DNA of 64,000 bases from positions 4,278,001 to 4,342,000 of the forward strand of contig CALNYT010000002.1 in assembly GCA_942490885.1 (NCBI GenBank), written 5' to 3'. The DNA is from Oceanirhabdus sp942490885 (lineage in GTDB: Bacteria; Bacillota; Clostridia; Clostridiales; Clostridiaceae). The notes under the pieces are model-generated. The model saw only the letters and a program-made list of their open reading frames with translations. It searched no databases and was not told the DNA's origin. A program made the position numbers and the translations under genes. This document shows, in pieces, positions 46,093 through 55,337 of the stretch. Every line of letters begins with the position of its first letter. Position 1 is the stretch's first letter.

Positions 46093-46341
46093 TTATTCCA
46101 TCATTTCCTTAACAAACTCTACCGCCTCTTCACAATCACTTCCAACTGCTTCAACAATTACCGTATCTCCCATTTTAAAATTCATTGCCATAAGAGATAT
46201 TATACTCTTCATATTACCATTCTTATTTTCATGTTTTAAAGATACATCACTCATAAATCTTGATAGTTTTTCTGAAATATCAAGAAGCTCTAGCATCTGC
46301 AAGTCTTTTTCTATCTTAACTTCCATACATTTAGTATTCAT
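46093..46341 (-). CDS. HPr-like protein lacking the phospho-histidine
   Basis: 82 residues from the ATG at 46341 (AGGAGG 11 nt upstream; a GTG at 46350 is closer). The C-terminal half NGNMKSIISLMAMNFKMGDT, VIVEAVGSDCEEAV is a clear HPr-fold match. The expected GLHARPA active-site loop is replaced by DLQMLELLDISEK, so there is no His for phosphotransfer. Possibly a regulatory Crh-like protein, though a regulatory Ser is not certain. Confidence 0.75.
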   Translation of the reverse strand: MNTKCMEVKIEKDLQMLELLDISEKLSRFMSDVSLKHENKNGNMKSIISLMAMNFKMGDTVIVEAVGSDCEEAVEFVKEMME

Positions 46342-46543
46342 AATGTACACTCCCTCCTAATTAACCATAAAAACCCTTTATAATTTTTGTTGCACTTCAC
46401 ACAAATTTATCATTGTTATAATATATAATCATGATAATTATGTTATTTTCCTAAATATTTTTAATTTTTGTTCGATTTATAAACCTAATACATTTAATTT
46501 ATCACAATATATTTTTAAATGCAATTATTAAGAGAGACACAAC

Positions 46544-47928
46544 CAGGGAAAACGCATACATAAATAGGGTGATTTGAGATTTTTTTATTCTTATAAAAAT
46601 AATTAACTTAAAGATCCCAAAACTGAATATTCAGAAATTACACCCTATATTTACCCTGTAAGTATTTTTTGATTATTTTTTAACCGCGGAGTGGTGTGAA
46701 TATAACTTTTTCTAGATATTCAACTTCCCATCCACATTTAAGCTTTTTTGTTTTTATGCCACCTTTAAATGTTTTCTCTTTCCTTAATAAATTCATTGAT
46801 ATATGCCTTATAACTGCCAAGTTTGCAGCTGAATGATCTTTTCTAATTCGGCATTTATCTTCATTGAATGATACATCTAACACCCAGTGAACTTTATTCT
46901 CTATTCCCCAGTGCTTTCGCACTCCTTTGGCAAAGAGTTCAACATTATCATTAAGACTAGTAATATAATACCTACGTTCAACACTTTCTTTATCATCAAC
47001 TATACGCTTGCTTTCAACCATACCAATTCCATTGAGATTTTTCCAATCAGTTCTACACTCAAGCCATTCAATATCATTCACAAGGTAATATGTTCTTGTT
47101 TCAATTCTTCCATGGTCTTTCTCTTTTGTTTGATGATATTGATAAGTGAAATCTTCAAATTCATTATTTAATAGAGAATCAAAAAAAGTTTTGTATCAGT
47201 ACAAAGATTCTTATGATTATCTTTTAGTGCTAAAATATAGTCTGCTTCTTTATCTACGATATTTTTAGCTATAGATTTTTGACATCCCATGGCATCTATC
47301 GTAACAACGGTGTCTTTAAGCTCTAAAAGCTTTAATAACTGAGGAATTGCTGTTATCTCATTCGATTTTTCATGTGTCTTTACTTGACCAAGAACAAGTT
47401 GATTTGCGTTAGCCCAAGCACTAACCATATGAGTTACTGAAGTATGAGTATTTTCATCATGAGAACCTCTCAATGTCTTGCCATCAATAGAAACAATTTC
47501 ACCATCAGTTACATTGGTGAAATGTTTCATTAATTCAATGAAACATTCTTGAAATTCATCTGGTTTAATACATGAAATAACTCTGCTAAAAGTATCATGT
47601 GATGGAATTCCATGAGGCAATTCTAGGTATTTTTTTAACCATTCTTCTTTTGCTTGACCGAAAGCTTCCATTTGTGTCCACCCCTCAGCGCCGGAGGTTA
47701 CCGCACACATGGCTATCGCCATTATATCTACTAATTTATGGCGAGAATTACTTCCTGTTCTAGGATCAGTTAATTCATTAAATACATCAAAAATAATTTC
47801 TTCAATATCGAATATGTCTTGTTTAATAGTAATCTTCCTTTCTCTTTTGTTCTACTTCATCAATTATAATCACTAATTGGCAAAAATAAAAGGGCTACCG
47901 CCCAAAAATCTTATATGCGTTTGCCCTG
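46544..47928 (-). mobile_element. ISAs1-family insertion sequence, 1385 bp, with 10-bp target duplication
   Basis: Ends CAGGGAAAACGCATA at the left and TATGCGTTTGCCCTG at the right are inverted repeats with one mismatch. GAGACACAAC flanks both sides (46534-46543 and 47929-47938). The transposase gene within is frameshifted. Confidence 0.88.
46680..47834 (-). pseudogene. ISAs1-family transposase with one-base frameshift
   Basis: The N-terminal part reads DELTDPRTGSNSRHKLVD-like (NELTDPRTGSNSRHKLVDIM) then AIAMCAVTSGAEGWTQMEAF; catalytic Asp in VSIDGKTLRGS; middle VVTIDAMGCQKSIAKNIVDK; then after 47170 the frame changes and continues HWGIENKVHWVLDVSFNEDK, the Glu-containing YWGI(E)NKLHW-type motif. 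Restoring one T in the T run near 47180 gives the frame through FFDSLLNNEFEDF. No clear ATG precedes it; an ATT may be the start. Confidence 0.85.
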
Positions 47929-48182
47929 GAGACACAACAACCCAACATTACCATAAAAAAGAATAATCTTTTAAGAAATTATTAAATCTTTCTAAAATAA
48001 CTTATTTAAAGTTGATTTCCTATATCCACCTCTCATGATATGTAATATAATATAAGTGTGATGTTTTTTTCTATAAATGTATTTATAAAAATGTAACATT
48101 TAATTAGTTTATTTTTCCTACTTAATATGATATAATCATATGTGTAATAAGTTAAATAAAACCATGTTCAGGAGGAAATTAA

Positions 48183-48614
48183 ATGAATATAGCGTTCTTT
48201 CTTACCCCTAAAAAGGATGTAATCCATATTAAAGACAATGCCACTATGAGGCAAGCTTTAGAAAAGATGGAATATCATAGATATACAGCAGTACCTATTA
48301 TTGATGAAGAAGGTAAATATATTGGTACATTAACGGAAGGCGATTTATTGTGGACGATGAAGCATACTGATGATTTGACATTCAAAAACACTAGTAAAAT
48401 ATTCGTTAAGGATATACCAATGAATATGGTTAATAATCCAGTTAAGATCAACTCTGATATAGAGAGTCTTATACATCTAGCAAAATGTCAAAACTTTGTT
48501 CCTGTAGTTGATGACTCTGACGTATTTATTGGAATTATAAAAAGAAGCGACATTATAAATTATTGCTACGATATCATCTATGCTAATAATCAATTGAAAA
48601 AAGTAGCACAGTAA
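48183..48614 (+). CDS. CBS-domain protein
   Basis: 143 residues consisting of two CBS domains: first about residues 9-70 (MRQALEKMEYHRYTAVPIID, YIGTLTEGDLLW), second about 75-130 (SLIHLAKCQNFVPVVDDSDV, GIIKRSDIINY). Stand-alone pairs usually bind adenine nucleotides and sense energy state. AGGAGG lies upstream of the ATG. Partner unknown. Confidence 0.85.
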   Translation: MNIAFFLTPKKDVIHIKDNATMRQALEKMEYHRYTAVPIIDEEGKYIGTLTEGDLLWTMKHTDDLTFKNTSKIFVKDIPMNMVNNPVKINSDIESLIHLAKCQNFVPVVDDSDVFIGIIKRSDIINYCYDIIYANNQLKKVAQ

Positions 48615-48629
48615 TTAACGGACTAAAAC

Positions 48630-48680
48630 AAATTGAAAATAATAGATGGTTCTGCTTTAGGGCAGAACCTATATTTTATT
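48630..48680. repeat. modular fold-back repeat, copy R10 (minimal)
   Basis: GGTTCTGCTTTAGGGCAGAACC with the downstream TATTTTATTTATAAAGG, between convergent genes and running into the folE 3' end. Confidence 0.5.
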
Positions 48681-49260
48681 TATAAAGGCTCATAAGTCTC
48701 GAAAATATCTTTTCATCCTCTTTGAATGTTCCTTTTAATGTAGTAGTAACTGTCTTTGTTCCTGTCTTCTTTATTCCTCTTGTGGTCATGCACCCATGCT
48801 CACCTTCAATTATAACTGCCACATCTTCACTGTCTGTTATTTTGCTAACTATATATGCAATATCTTGTCCGATTCTCTCCTGAAGTTGCATTCGTCTACC
48901 AACCATATCTGCAACACGAGCAATCTTACTAAGACCAATTATCTTTTTCTTAGGAATATATGCTACATTCACTTTCATATTATACATTAATGCTAAATGA
49001 TGCTCACAATAACTAAATATCTCAATATCTTTCATAAAAACCATATCATTATCATTTTCTGAGTATGTAAAGTCTTCTTCAAATGTCTTCCCATACATCT
49101 CCACAATATCATCATTACTATACTGTATGCCCTCAAAAACCTCTTCGTACATATTAGCTACTCTCTTAGGCGTATCAATAAGTCCTTCCCTGTTTGGGTC
49201 CTCCCCTAATGCTTCAATTATTCCTCTTATATGTTCCTCAATTTTCTTCTTATCAATCAT
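48676..49260 (-). CDS. folE: GTP cyclohydrolase I
   Basis: 194 residues, family length. Zinc and active-site residues appear in SYCEHHLAL (Cys and His), and EGEHGCMTTRGIKK supplies the second Cys; GLSKIARVADMVGRRMQLQE is the substrate-binding segment. It makes 7,8-dihydroneopterin triphosphate for folate or for queuosine-type products. No folate gene is adjacent, so the end product is open. ATG with GGGAGGC upstream. Confidence 0.95.
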   Translation of the reverse strand: MIDKKKIEEHIRGIIEALGEDPNREGLIDTPKRVANMYEEVFEGIQYSNDDIVEMYGKTFEEDFTYSENDNDMVFMKDIEIFSYCEHHLALMYNMKVNVAYIPKKKIIGLSKIARVADMVGRRMQLQERIGQDIAYIVSKITDSEDVAVIIEGEHGCMTTRGIKKTGTKTVTTTLKGTFKEDEKIFSRLMSLYK

Positions 49261-49476
49261 TTATGCCGCCTCCCACTGTACCGGTTCCCCTTTGTTCTAT
49301 AACGCACCATTGTGCATATTGAATTTATATGCCTAATTATAACACAATACCTGAAAATTTAAATCATAAGATAATAAGTAAATATAAAGAATCAAACAAT
49401 TTATTTGAATTAATTCCAATTAAAAACTTTATATACATATTATATTAAATAAAATGAAATTAAATGTTATAATTTT

Positions 49477-49557
49477 ATGTACGATATTTCAGAAAAAGAG
49501 TATGATTGGAGATTTATTGCAGCTATTCATGCAAAAAAAACTATGCTCGAAACATAG
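49477..49557 (+). CDS. candidate small leaderless ORF, 26 aa
   Basis: MYDISEKEYDWRFIAAIHAK KTMLET is open from an ATG 3 nt after TATAAT (49468-49473), with TTAAAT 17 bp upstream as a weak -35. Its stop lies in the arm of a terminator (49533-49562). There is no ribosome site, so if translated it would be leaderless. Equally it could be a small RNA. It is the only feature I see in the 49261-49587 gap apart from the terminator. Confidence 0.3.
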   Translation: MYDISEKEYDWRFIAAIHAKKTMLET

Positions 49558-49562
49558 TTTTT
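49533..49562. terminator. intrinsic terminator, bidirectional
   Basis: AAAAACTATG, loop CTCGAAA, CATAGTTTTT: A and T flanks allow use for the sensor kinase gene (minus) and for the small plus-strand transcript. Confidence 0.7.
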
Positions 49563-49587
49563 AATTTAAATATATATAAAGAATATT

Positions 49588-51396
49588 TTATATATCTGAA
49601 AGTTCTACAAACACCTTGTCAATATCAAATTTACTATCCATAAATTTCTTACTCTCATTTTTATCAACAGTTCTTATAGGAAGATAGAATCTAATATCTG
49701 TCCCCTCCCCCTCTTTGCTTCTAATCTCAATACTTCCACCATGCATCTCAATCAATGATTTTACTAGTGAAAGTCCAATGCCCGTTCCTGACAACCTAGC
49801 ACTTATTTCATGTGCTTGTTCAAAACGTTCAAAGATAGTATTTAGTTTATTGTTAGGAATACCGATACCAGTATCTTTTATCATCACAGATATCATATCA
49901 TCTACTTTTGACACTGTAACCAGTATAACTCCACCGTCCCCTGTAAATTTTATTGCATTTGATAATAAATTAAGCATAATACGCTCAATCTTCTCATTAT
50001 CAAAACAAATAATTTCTTCTTCAAAATCTGTATCAAAAACAAGTTCTATCCCTTTATTCTTGGTATATTCCTTAACAGACATGGTTACATCTTCAATTAC
50101 GTTTACAATATTACCATTATTTAAAGATAGTGAGTAAAACCCTGAATCTATTCTACTAAGATCAAGAATATCATTCACAAGCTTTATTAATCTATAACAA
50201 TTCTGTTGTATTATTTCAAAATATCGCATTCCCTGTTTATCACTTTCTAGAATATCACCAAAAGAATTTCTTAGAAGTTTTAATGAATTTGTTATCAAAT
50301 TAAGAGGGGTTTTAAAATCATGAGATATATTATTAAAAAATTCTGTTGTAAGTTTATTAAGTTCTCGTTCTTCTTGGAGTGCTTTTTCACTGTTCAATAG
50401 ATTCATTGAAGCTATCTTTTTATCATGAATATCTGTAATACATCCTACAAGTTTAAACTCTCCGTTTATCTTTTCATTCATTGCATATGCGACTAATGAA
50501 AACCATCTATACTTATCATCATAATCCTTTATTCTTATCTCTTTACATATAATTTTATTATTTGAGACACCATCAATAAACTTATCTACAATATCTATAC
50601 CATCCTCTTTATGAATAACTTCCTTAACTCTTTCCTTTGTTATTTCACTGCTAAATGATTTATATCCTAAAAGATTATATATATCATATGAAATCCATAT
50701 ATTTCTAAGTTCTCTATCATCTATTTCAAATATTCCTGAATTTGAACTTTCAATAACTGCATTTAGTCGTTGATTAACAGACACTAACTTCTTACTTGTA
50801 ATTCTTTCTTTTGTTCTATCTTTACACACTACCATTAAATAATTTTCTTTGTCTCTATTAATCTTATTTATCTCAAAAGTAAAACATCTTAATTCATCAT
50901 CAATATGAAACAGATTATTTGTAGTAATACTTTTACAACTACTCAATTCCATATTATTAATCTTATTTATAATATCTTTCACAACTTGATTTTCTTCTAT
51001 ATTAATTAATTTTGTAATATCATTTGAAATATTAGCCATTTTATAAAAAGCATTATTACAGTTTATTAATTTATTTCCATTGAAGAATATTATCCCATCT
51101 TCACTAGTTCTAATGGATTTAAGGATTATATCATTATCTCTATCAACATTCTCTTCAATATGTATCAACATCTCATCATTTTCAAAAGTCTCTATCGGAC
51201 TTTTTGAGAATAATTCATTTTTCAATAAGGAAAACATTTCATTACTACATTCTAGCTTGTTGATTTTTTTTACAGTAACACAATTTTTAATCCCCTTTTT
51301 TAATCCCAAGCAAATCTCTATTTTATTATTCTTTATAACTTCACTTAATAGGCAATACTCTTCTAACACTTCAAAGCACCCCAATTCATTTGACAT
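49588..51396 (-). CDS. PAS-domain sensor histidine kinase
   Basis: 602 residues, no obvious membrane helix, so probably cytoplasmic. A PAS domain lies about residues 200-320 (NSGIFEIDDRELRNIWISYD, WFSLVAYAMN), possibly preceded by another. HisKA is FFNNISHDFKTPLNLITNSL, with the His in SHD. The ATPase has LLSNAIKFTGDGG (N box), DTGIGIP and GTGIGLSL. No regulator gene is adjacent. A TATAAT ends about 7 bp before the ATG, and no ribosome site is seen, so translation may be leaderless. Confidence 0.87.
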   Translation of the reverse strand: MSNELGCFEVLEEYCLLSEVIKNNKIEICLGLKKGIKNCVTVKKINKLECSNEMFSLLKNELFSKSPIETFENDEMLIHIEENVDRDNDIILKSIRTSEDGIIFFNGNKLINCNNAFYKMANISNDITKLINIEENQVVKDIINKINNMELSSCKSITTNNLFHIDDELRCFTFEINKINRDKENYLMVVCKDRTKERITSKKLVSVNQRLNAVIESSNSGIFEIDDRELRNIWISYDIYNLLGYKSFSSEITKERVKEVIHKEDGIDIVDKFIDGVSNNKIICKEIRIKDYDDKYRWFSLVAYAMNEKINGEFKLVGCITDIHDKKIASMNLLNSEKALQEERELNKLTTEFFNNISHDFKTPLNLITNSLKLLRNSFGDILESDKQGMRYFEIIQQNCYRLIKLVNDILDLSRIDSGFYSLSLNNGNIVNVIEDVTMSVKEYTKNKGIELVFDTDFEEEIICFDNEKIERIMLNLLSNAIKFTGDGGVILVTVSKVDDMISVMIKDTGIGIPNNKLNTIFERFEQAHEISARLSGTGIGLSLVKSLIEMHGGSIEIRSKEGEGTDIRFYLPIRTVDKNESKKFMDSKFDIDKVFVELSDI

Positions 51397-51463
51397 TTAC
51401 TTGATTATACCATATTTTTCAATTTTCATTCAATATTTACCACAGTTTTTTATTTTATATTGT

Positions 51464-51502
51464 TAAAAAAACACAAACAATAAAAATTTGTGTTTTTTTA
51501 AG
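51464..51502. terminator. intrinsic terminator upstream of the sensor kinase gene
   Basis: AAAAAACACAAA, a 9-nt loop, TTTGTGTTTTTTT. It ends the 51525-52241 gene on the minus strand. Confidence 0.75.
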
Positions 51503-51524
51503 TCTCAAACTACCTATAGTCACA

Positions 51525-52241
51525 TTATCTTGTGAATGGATTTGTTATTAATGCACTGTTAAACAAAAATGGGAAATGTTCTTTTATATGTTTCATATAT
51601 AAAAGCCACTGACCTATTATAGAACTATATACTCTCATAATATCTACCTTAATATGTTCTCTCTCCTCAAGTGAAAGATTACTTATATCTCTAAAGTTTA
51701 GTTCTTCTTCAAGATGAAATACCGCAGTAAGGAAATACGTAAAAGAATCATGTTCCAATATATTTGGATTTTCCAAAAGCTTTAACAAGAAATACCTCTT
51801 ACTACATAAAAAACTCTTAATATCAAAAAGATCCTTTTCCTCAAAGTCTATTTCAAAATTATAGTTTTTCGTTACTTCGATTGCTTCTTTAAAATCTCTA
51901 TCATTCCAGTCATTAGTGATTTGAAGATTTGCCTTAAATTTGCACATTTTATGATCATATAGTGTAAGCTTTTCGAGAAGTTCTGTTCCAACTTCTGTAA
52001 AAAATACACCTATAATCATATTTAATTTCTCAATTAAATGAGCTTTCTCTCTCTTCTCCATAATCTTCTCAATTCCCAATCCTACAATAAATACTTCGAG
52101 AGGCAAGAATGCTAATTCTCCTAACATAAATATAAATAAATGATGTGCATCATCAAAAATAACATAATGCAATGAGTATAATACAACTGAAAGCAAAACT
52201 AATCCTACTCCAAATTTCACATGCCAATCTATCTTTTTCAT
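51525..52241 (-). CDS. membrane protein of unknown function with cytoplasmic helical domain
   Basis: 238 residues from the ATG at 52241, which has GGAGG 11 nt upstream; an ATG six codons earlier lies inside that site. Two membrane helices near the N-terminus (VGLVLLSVVLYSLHYVIF and LAFLPLEVFIVGLGIEKI) are followed by about 170 soluble, charged residues with many Leu/Glu/Phe. I do not recognise a family. It lies 30 bp downstream of the MATE exporter, in the same orientation. Confidence 0.7.
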   Translation of the reverse strand: MKKIDWHVKFGVGLVLLSVVLYSLHYVIFDDAHHLFIFMLGELAFLPLEVFIVGLGIEKIMEKREKAHLIEKLNMIIGVFFTEVGTELLEKLTLYDHKMCKFKANLQITNDWNDRDFKEAIEVTKNYNFEIDFEEKDLFDIKSFLCSKRYFLLKLLENPNILEHDSFTYFLTAVFHLEEELNFRDISNLSLEEREHIKVDIMRVYSSIIGQWLLYMKHIKEHFPFLFNSALITNPFTR

Positions 52242-52270
52242 ATAAAATGTATCCTCCATAACAGCGCAAG

Positions 52271-53680
52271 CTATGCACTTTCAACCTCTTCTATTTTTTC
52301 CACTTCAATATTTTCAATTCTCTTAGGTTCTCCCTTTATAATCTTCTTTTGCCAATTTCCAGTCATAAATATTCCCAATCCAATCAAGCATATAAAGAGA
52401 TTACTACCCACCATAGAGAACCAAATAGCCTTTTCTCCTAGAAATTCAAATCTCTTAAGTATCATTATCATTGGAATTCTGAATATCCACAACCTACCCA
52501 TCATAATTACCATAGCACTCAGCGTATGTCCTGAACCTTGGAATGTACCTATAAGAATTTGAAAATACCCGACTAATGGTAGTGACATACAAATCAATTT
52601 AAGATAATATGTCCCTGGTTCAATTATGTCCGGATTATCAGCAAATATTTTCACAACATCATTAGAGAATCTAAAAACAATAATTCCGCCAATAACCATG
52701 AATATTGTACATATCTTAACACTCTCCCAAATGGCCTTTTTTGCCCTCTTTACATTATCTGCACCTAAATTTTGTCCCACTATAGCTGCTAGAGCACTTC
52801 CTATTCCCATAGCAGGCATAAGAACAAGAGAATTTATTCTGTTCCCTACAGTAAATGCAGACATTATATTTTCTCCAAAATCTATTATAAATCCATTAAG
52901 AACCATAAAGCCTAAGGCTGACATTGATTGTCCCAAGGATGAAGGAATACCTACTTTCACTATTTTTATTATAACTGACTTTTCCTTCTTTAAATCACCT
53001 CGTCCTAATCTCAATGGCCCTTTACAAAAGAAAAGAGATGCTATTGAAATACACGCTATTACCCCTCTTGAGATTACTGTAGCCCATGCAGCTCCATTTA
53101 TCCCCATATCAAAAACAAAAATGAATATTGGATCTAGAATTATGTTCATACTAACTGATATTACTCCGAATATCATTGGAGAAACAGTATCGCCTTCCCC
53201 TTGCTTTATTGAGTTAAACACAAACATAAAAAACATGGTGGGTAATCCCAAGAATATTATTTGAATATACCCTAATGATCTTATATAAACTTCATTACTA
53301 GAATTATATAATTTCAATATAGCCGGTGCTACAAAGTATCCAACAGCACCTAAAACTATAGACATTACTGCAGATATTATTAATAAATTTCCTATTACTT
53401 TCTTTGCTTTATCATATTTTTTTGCTCCAACATACTGAGATATTAAAGATCCGCCTGCCACACTAAATCCTATGCCAATTGAAATCATAAAAAAACTCAT
53501 TGGCCATACTAAACTCATTGCAGCCAAATCTGTTCCACCTAATTTACTTACCCAGTAAGTATCAATTAGGTTATAAAGTGTCTGTATAAAATTACTCATC
53601 ATCACCGGAAGTGCAATGAGAATTATTGCTTTCTTTAGATTGCCCTTTAAAATTAAATCCCTTCTACCTTTTATCCCCAT
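52271..53680 (-). CDS. MATE-family efflux transporter
   Basis: About 469 residues with 12 membrane helices in two repeats (PVMMSNFIQTLYNLIDTYWV in the first, GIPSSLGQSMSALGFMVLNG in the second). MATE proteins export cationic drugs or metabolites by Na+ or H+ antiport. The ATG at 53680, with GGAGG 6 nt upstream, is preferred over that at 53692. Substrate unknown. The C-terminus is rich in Glu. Confidence 0.9.
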   Translation of the reverse strand: MGIKGRRDLILKGNLKKAIILIALPVMMSNFIQTLYNLIDTYWVSKLGGTDLAAMSLVWPMSFFMISIGIGFSVAGGSLISQYVGAKKYDKAKKVIGNLLIISAVMSIVLGAVGYFVAPAILKLYNSSNEVYIRSLGYIQIIFLGLPTMFFMFVFNSIKQGEGDTVSPMIFGVISVSMNIILDPIFIFVFDMGINGAAWATVISRGVIACISIASLFFCKGPLRLGRGDLKKEKSVIIKIVKVGIPSSLGQSMSALGFMVLNGFIIDFGENIMSAFTVGNRINSLVLMPAMGIGSALAAIVGQNLGADNVKRAKKAIWESVKICTIFMVIGGIIVFRFSNDVVKIFADNPDIIEPGTYYLKLICMSLPLVGYFQILIGTFQGSGHTLSAMVIMMGRLWIFRIPMIMILKRFEFLGEKAIWFSMVGSNLFICLIGLGIFMTGNWQKKIIKGEPKRIENIEVEKIEEVESA

Positions 53681-53784
53681 AAAACCCTCCATCTCTAATT
53701 AATTTAATTCGATTCTCTAAATATTATATCATAAAATCAAAATATTTTCTACTTAAATAATTATTGTTGTTTAATATTTATTAT

Positions 53785-53914
53785 TGATTAATTTCAAATC
53801 ATAGATTATAATAAAGATAAATATTAACCTAATAACTTTGATAATTAAATCTTATTCTTAATTATCAATTAACTCCCTTTAATCCCCAATCCCCTATTCA
53901 AGGGGATTTTTTCT
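53785..53914 (+). ncRNA. candidate small RNA with near-consensus promoter and terminator
   Basis: TTGATT (53785-53790) and TATAAT (53808-53813) are 17 bp apart, predicting a start near 53820. The transcript would contain a perfect 11-bp hairpin TTGATAATTAA / TTAATTATCAA (53839-53869) and end at AATCCCC-TATTCAA-GGGGATT followed by T residues (53888-53914). Length about 95 nt, with no open frame. It lies between the divergent MATE exporter and hydE. No known RNA family was recognised. Confidence 0.55.
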
Positions 53915-54031
53915 TTTAATCTTTTAGTTTATAATAATTGTTATTTAAAAATCTTTAGTTATATATTAAAATATACTATAAGGTTTTATATTTTACTTCT
54001 GATAATGGTATTGTCTGAAAGGAGAATTTTT

Positions 54032-55072
54032 ATGAAAAAAATATTGGATAAACTAATAAGTACCAACAATCTTAGTAAAGAAGAATTGGTTTATGTACTT
54101 GATAATCTTAATGAGGAATGGAGAAATTATATTTTTAAGCATTCAAAAGAGGCAAAGGAAAGACACTACGGAAATACTGTTTATATGAGAGGCCTTATTG
54201 AGATTTCTAACTACTGCAAACAAAATTGTAAGTACTGTGGAATAAGACGTGATAATAAAAATGTAGATAGATATAGATTAAATCCAGATATCATACTTCA
54301 ATGTACTGAGCTTGGATACAACCTTGGGTACAGAACTTTTGTACTTCAGGGTGGCGAAGATAACTACTATACTGACGAGCTTTTAGTAGATCTTATTAAA
54401 AACATAAAGGACAAACATCCTGATAGTGCTATAACCCTATCATTAGGTGAGAGAAGTTATGAAAGCTATAAAAAACTATATGAAGCTGGAGCTGATAGAT
54501 ATCTTTTAAGACATGAAACAGCCACGCGTGAAATATATGATTCTCTTCATCCTGGTATGAGTTATGACAATAGAATAGAATGCTTAAAGCAACTTAAAGA
54601 AATAGGTTTCCAAACTGGAGCTGGTTTCATGATTGGACTTCCTAACCAAGATAACTCATCTTTAGCTGATGATCTTCTCTTCTTGAAAGAGTTAAAGCCT
54701 CATATGATTGGAATCGGACCATTCATTCCTCATCCGGAAACTCCTATTGGAGAATGTAAAGGAGGTACTGTACAAGATACTTTGGTTATGTTATCACTTA
54801 CTAGATTACTTCTACCCGATGTTCTTCTACCTTCAACAACAGCTCTTGGTACTTTAGATCCAAAAGGTAGAGAAAAAGCACTTTCAGTAGGAGCAAATGT
54901 TGTTATGCCTAACCTATCTCCTGTTAGTGTTAGAGAAAAATATGAATTATACAAAGATAAAATCTGTACAGGTGATGAAGCAGCTCATTGCAGAAAATGT
55001 ATCGAAGGAAGAATAAATTCTGTTGGTTATAAGGTTGATATGGGACGTGGAGATCATGTTTCTATGCAATAA
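54032..55072 (+). CDS. hydE: [FeFe]-hydrogenase maturation radical SAM protein HydE
   Basis: 346 residues from the ATG at 54032, chosen because AAAGGAG lies upstream; an ATG nine codons earlier does not. The radical-SAM cluster motif CKQNCKYC (C62, C66, C69) is followed by GGEDNYYTDELLVDLI, and the C-terminal AAHCRKCIEGR supplies the second cluster-site cysteines found in some HydE. It helps build the di-iron subcluster of the H-cluster. hydF, hydG and a hydrogenase are not in the window. HydE and PylB share the fold, but HydE is the better match. Confidence 0.88.
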   Translation: MKKILDKLISTNNLSKEELVYVLDNLNEEWRNYIFKHSKEAKERHYGNTVYMRGLIEISNYCKQNCKYCGIRRDNKNVDRYRLNPDIILQCTELGYNLGYRTFVLQGGEDNYYTDELLVDLIKNIKDKHPDSAITLSLGERSYESYKKLYEAGADRYLLRHETATREIYDSLHPGMSYDNRIECLKQLKEIGFQTGAGFMIGLPNQDNSSLADDLLFLKELKPHMIGIGPFIPHPETPIGECKGGTVQDTLVMLSLTRLLLPDVLLPSTTALGTLDPKGREKALSVGANVVMPNLSPVSVREKYELYKDKICTGDEAAHCRKCIEGRINSVGYKVDMGRGDHVSMQ

Positions 55073-55088
55073 GCTAAAGCTTATTGCA

Positions 55089-55337
55089 GTTGAGAGTTGT
55101 GAGTTGTGAGTGGAGAACGATGGACGTTTCTGCCCTTTGGGCAGAAACTACATTTTATTGTTCTTTAGGACAAAGAATTTTCACTCATTTTATCACTGGA
55201 TAAAATATTGTATTTCAATTACAATGTTTCATCAAAAGATGAAACGAGCGAACTCCTCTTATTCATTGACCAATAATATTAAAATTTCACGGAGTGAAAT
55301 GTCAATCGTTCTCAACTCTCCACTCTACACTCTCCAC
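55089..55337. repeat. modular fold-back repeat, type copy R11 (full length)
   Basis: Imperfect terminal inverted repeats of about 35 bp (left GTTGAGAGTTGTGAGTTGTG... GAGAACGATGG; right ATCGTTCTCAACTCTCCACTC... CTCTCCAC). Between them are four hairpins: GTTTCTGCCCTTTGGGCAGAAAC; ATTTTATCACTGGATAAAAT; GTTTCATCAAAAGATGAAAC; and AATTTCACGGAGTGAAAT, plus TTATTGTTCTTTAGGACAAA. No reading frame. It follows hydE by 17 bp. The remaining 55338-55530 stretch has no gene; it is AT-rich and carries a TATAAT ahead of the next gene. Confidence 0.8.

Noticed and set aside
47700..47720. A second insertion site for the IS4-family element, because ATGGCTATCGCCAT resembles its end plus target
   Set aside because: It is the coding sequence of the ISAs1 transposase (protein IMAIAM) and the element itself is absent.
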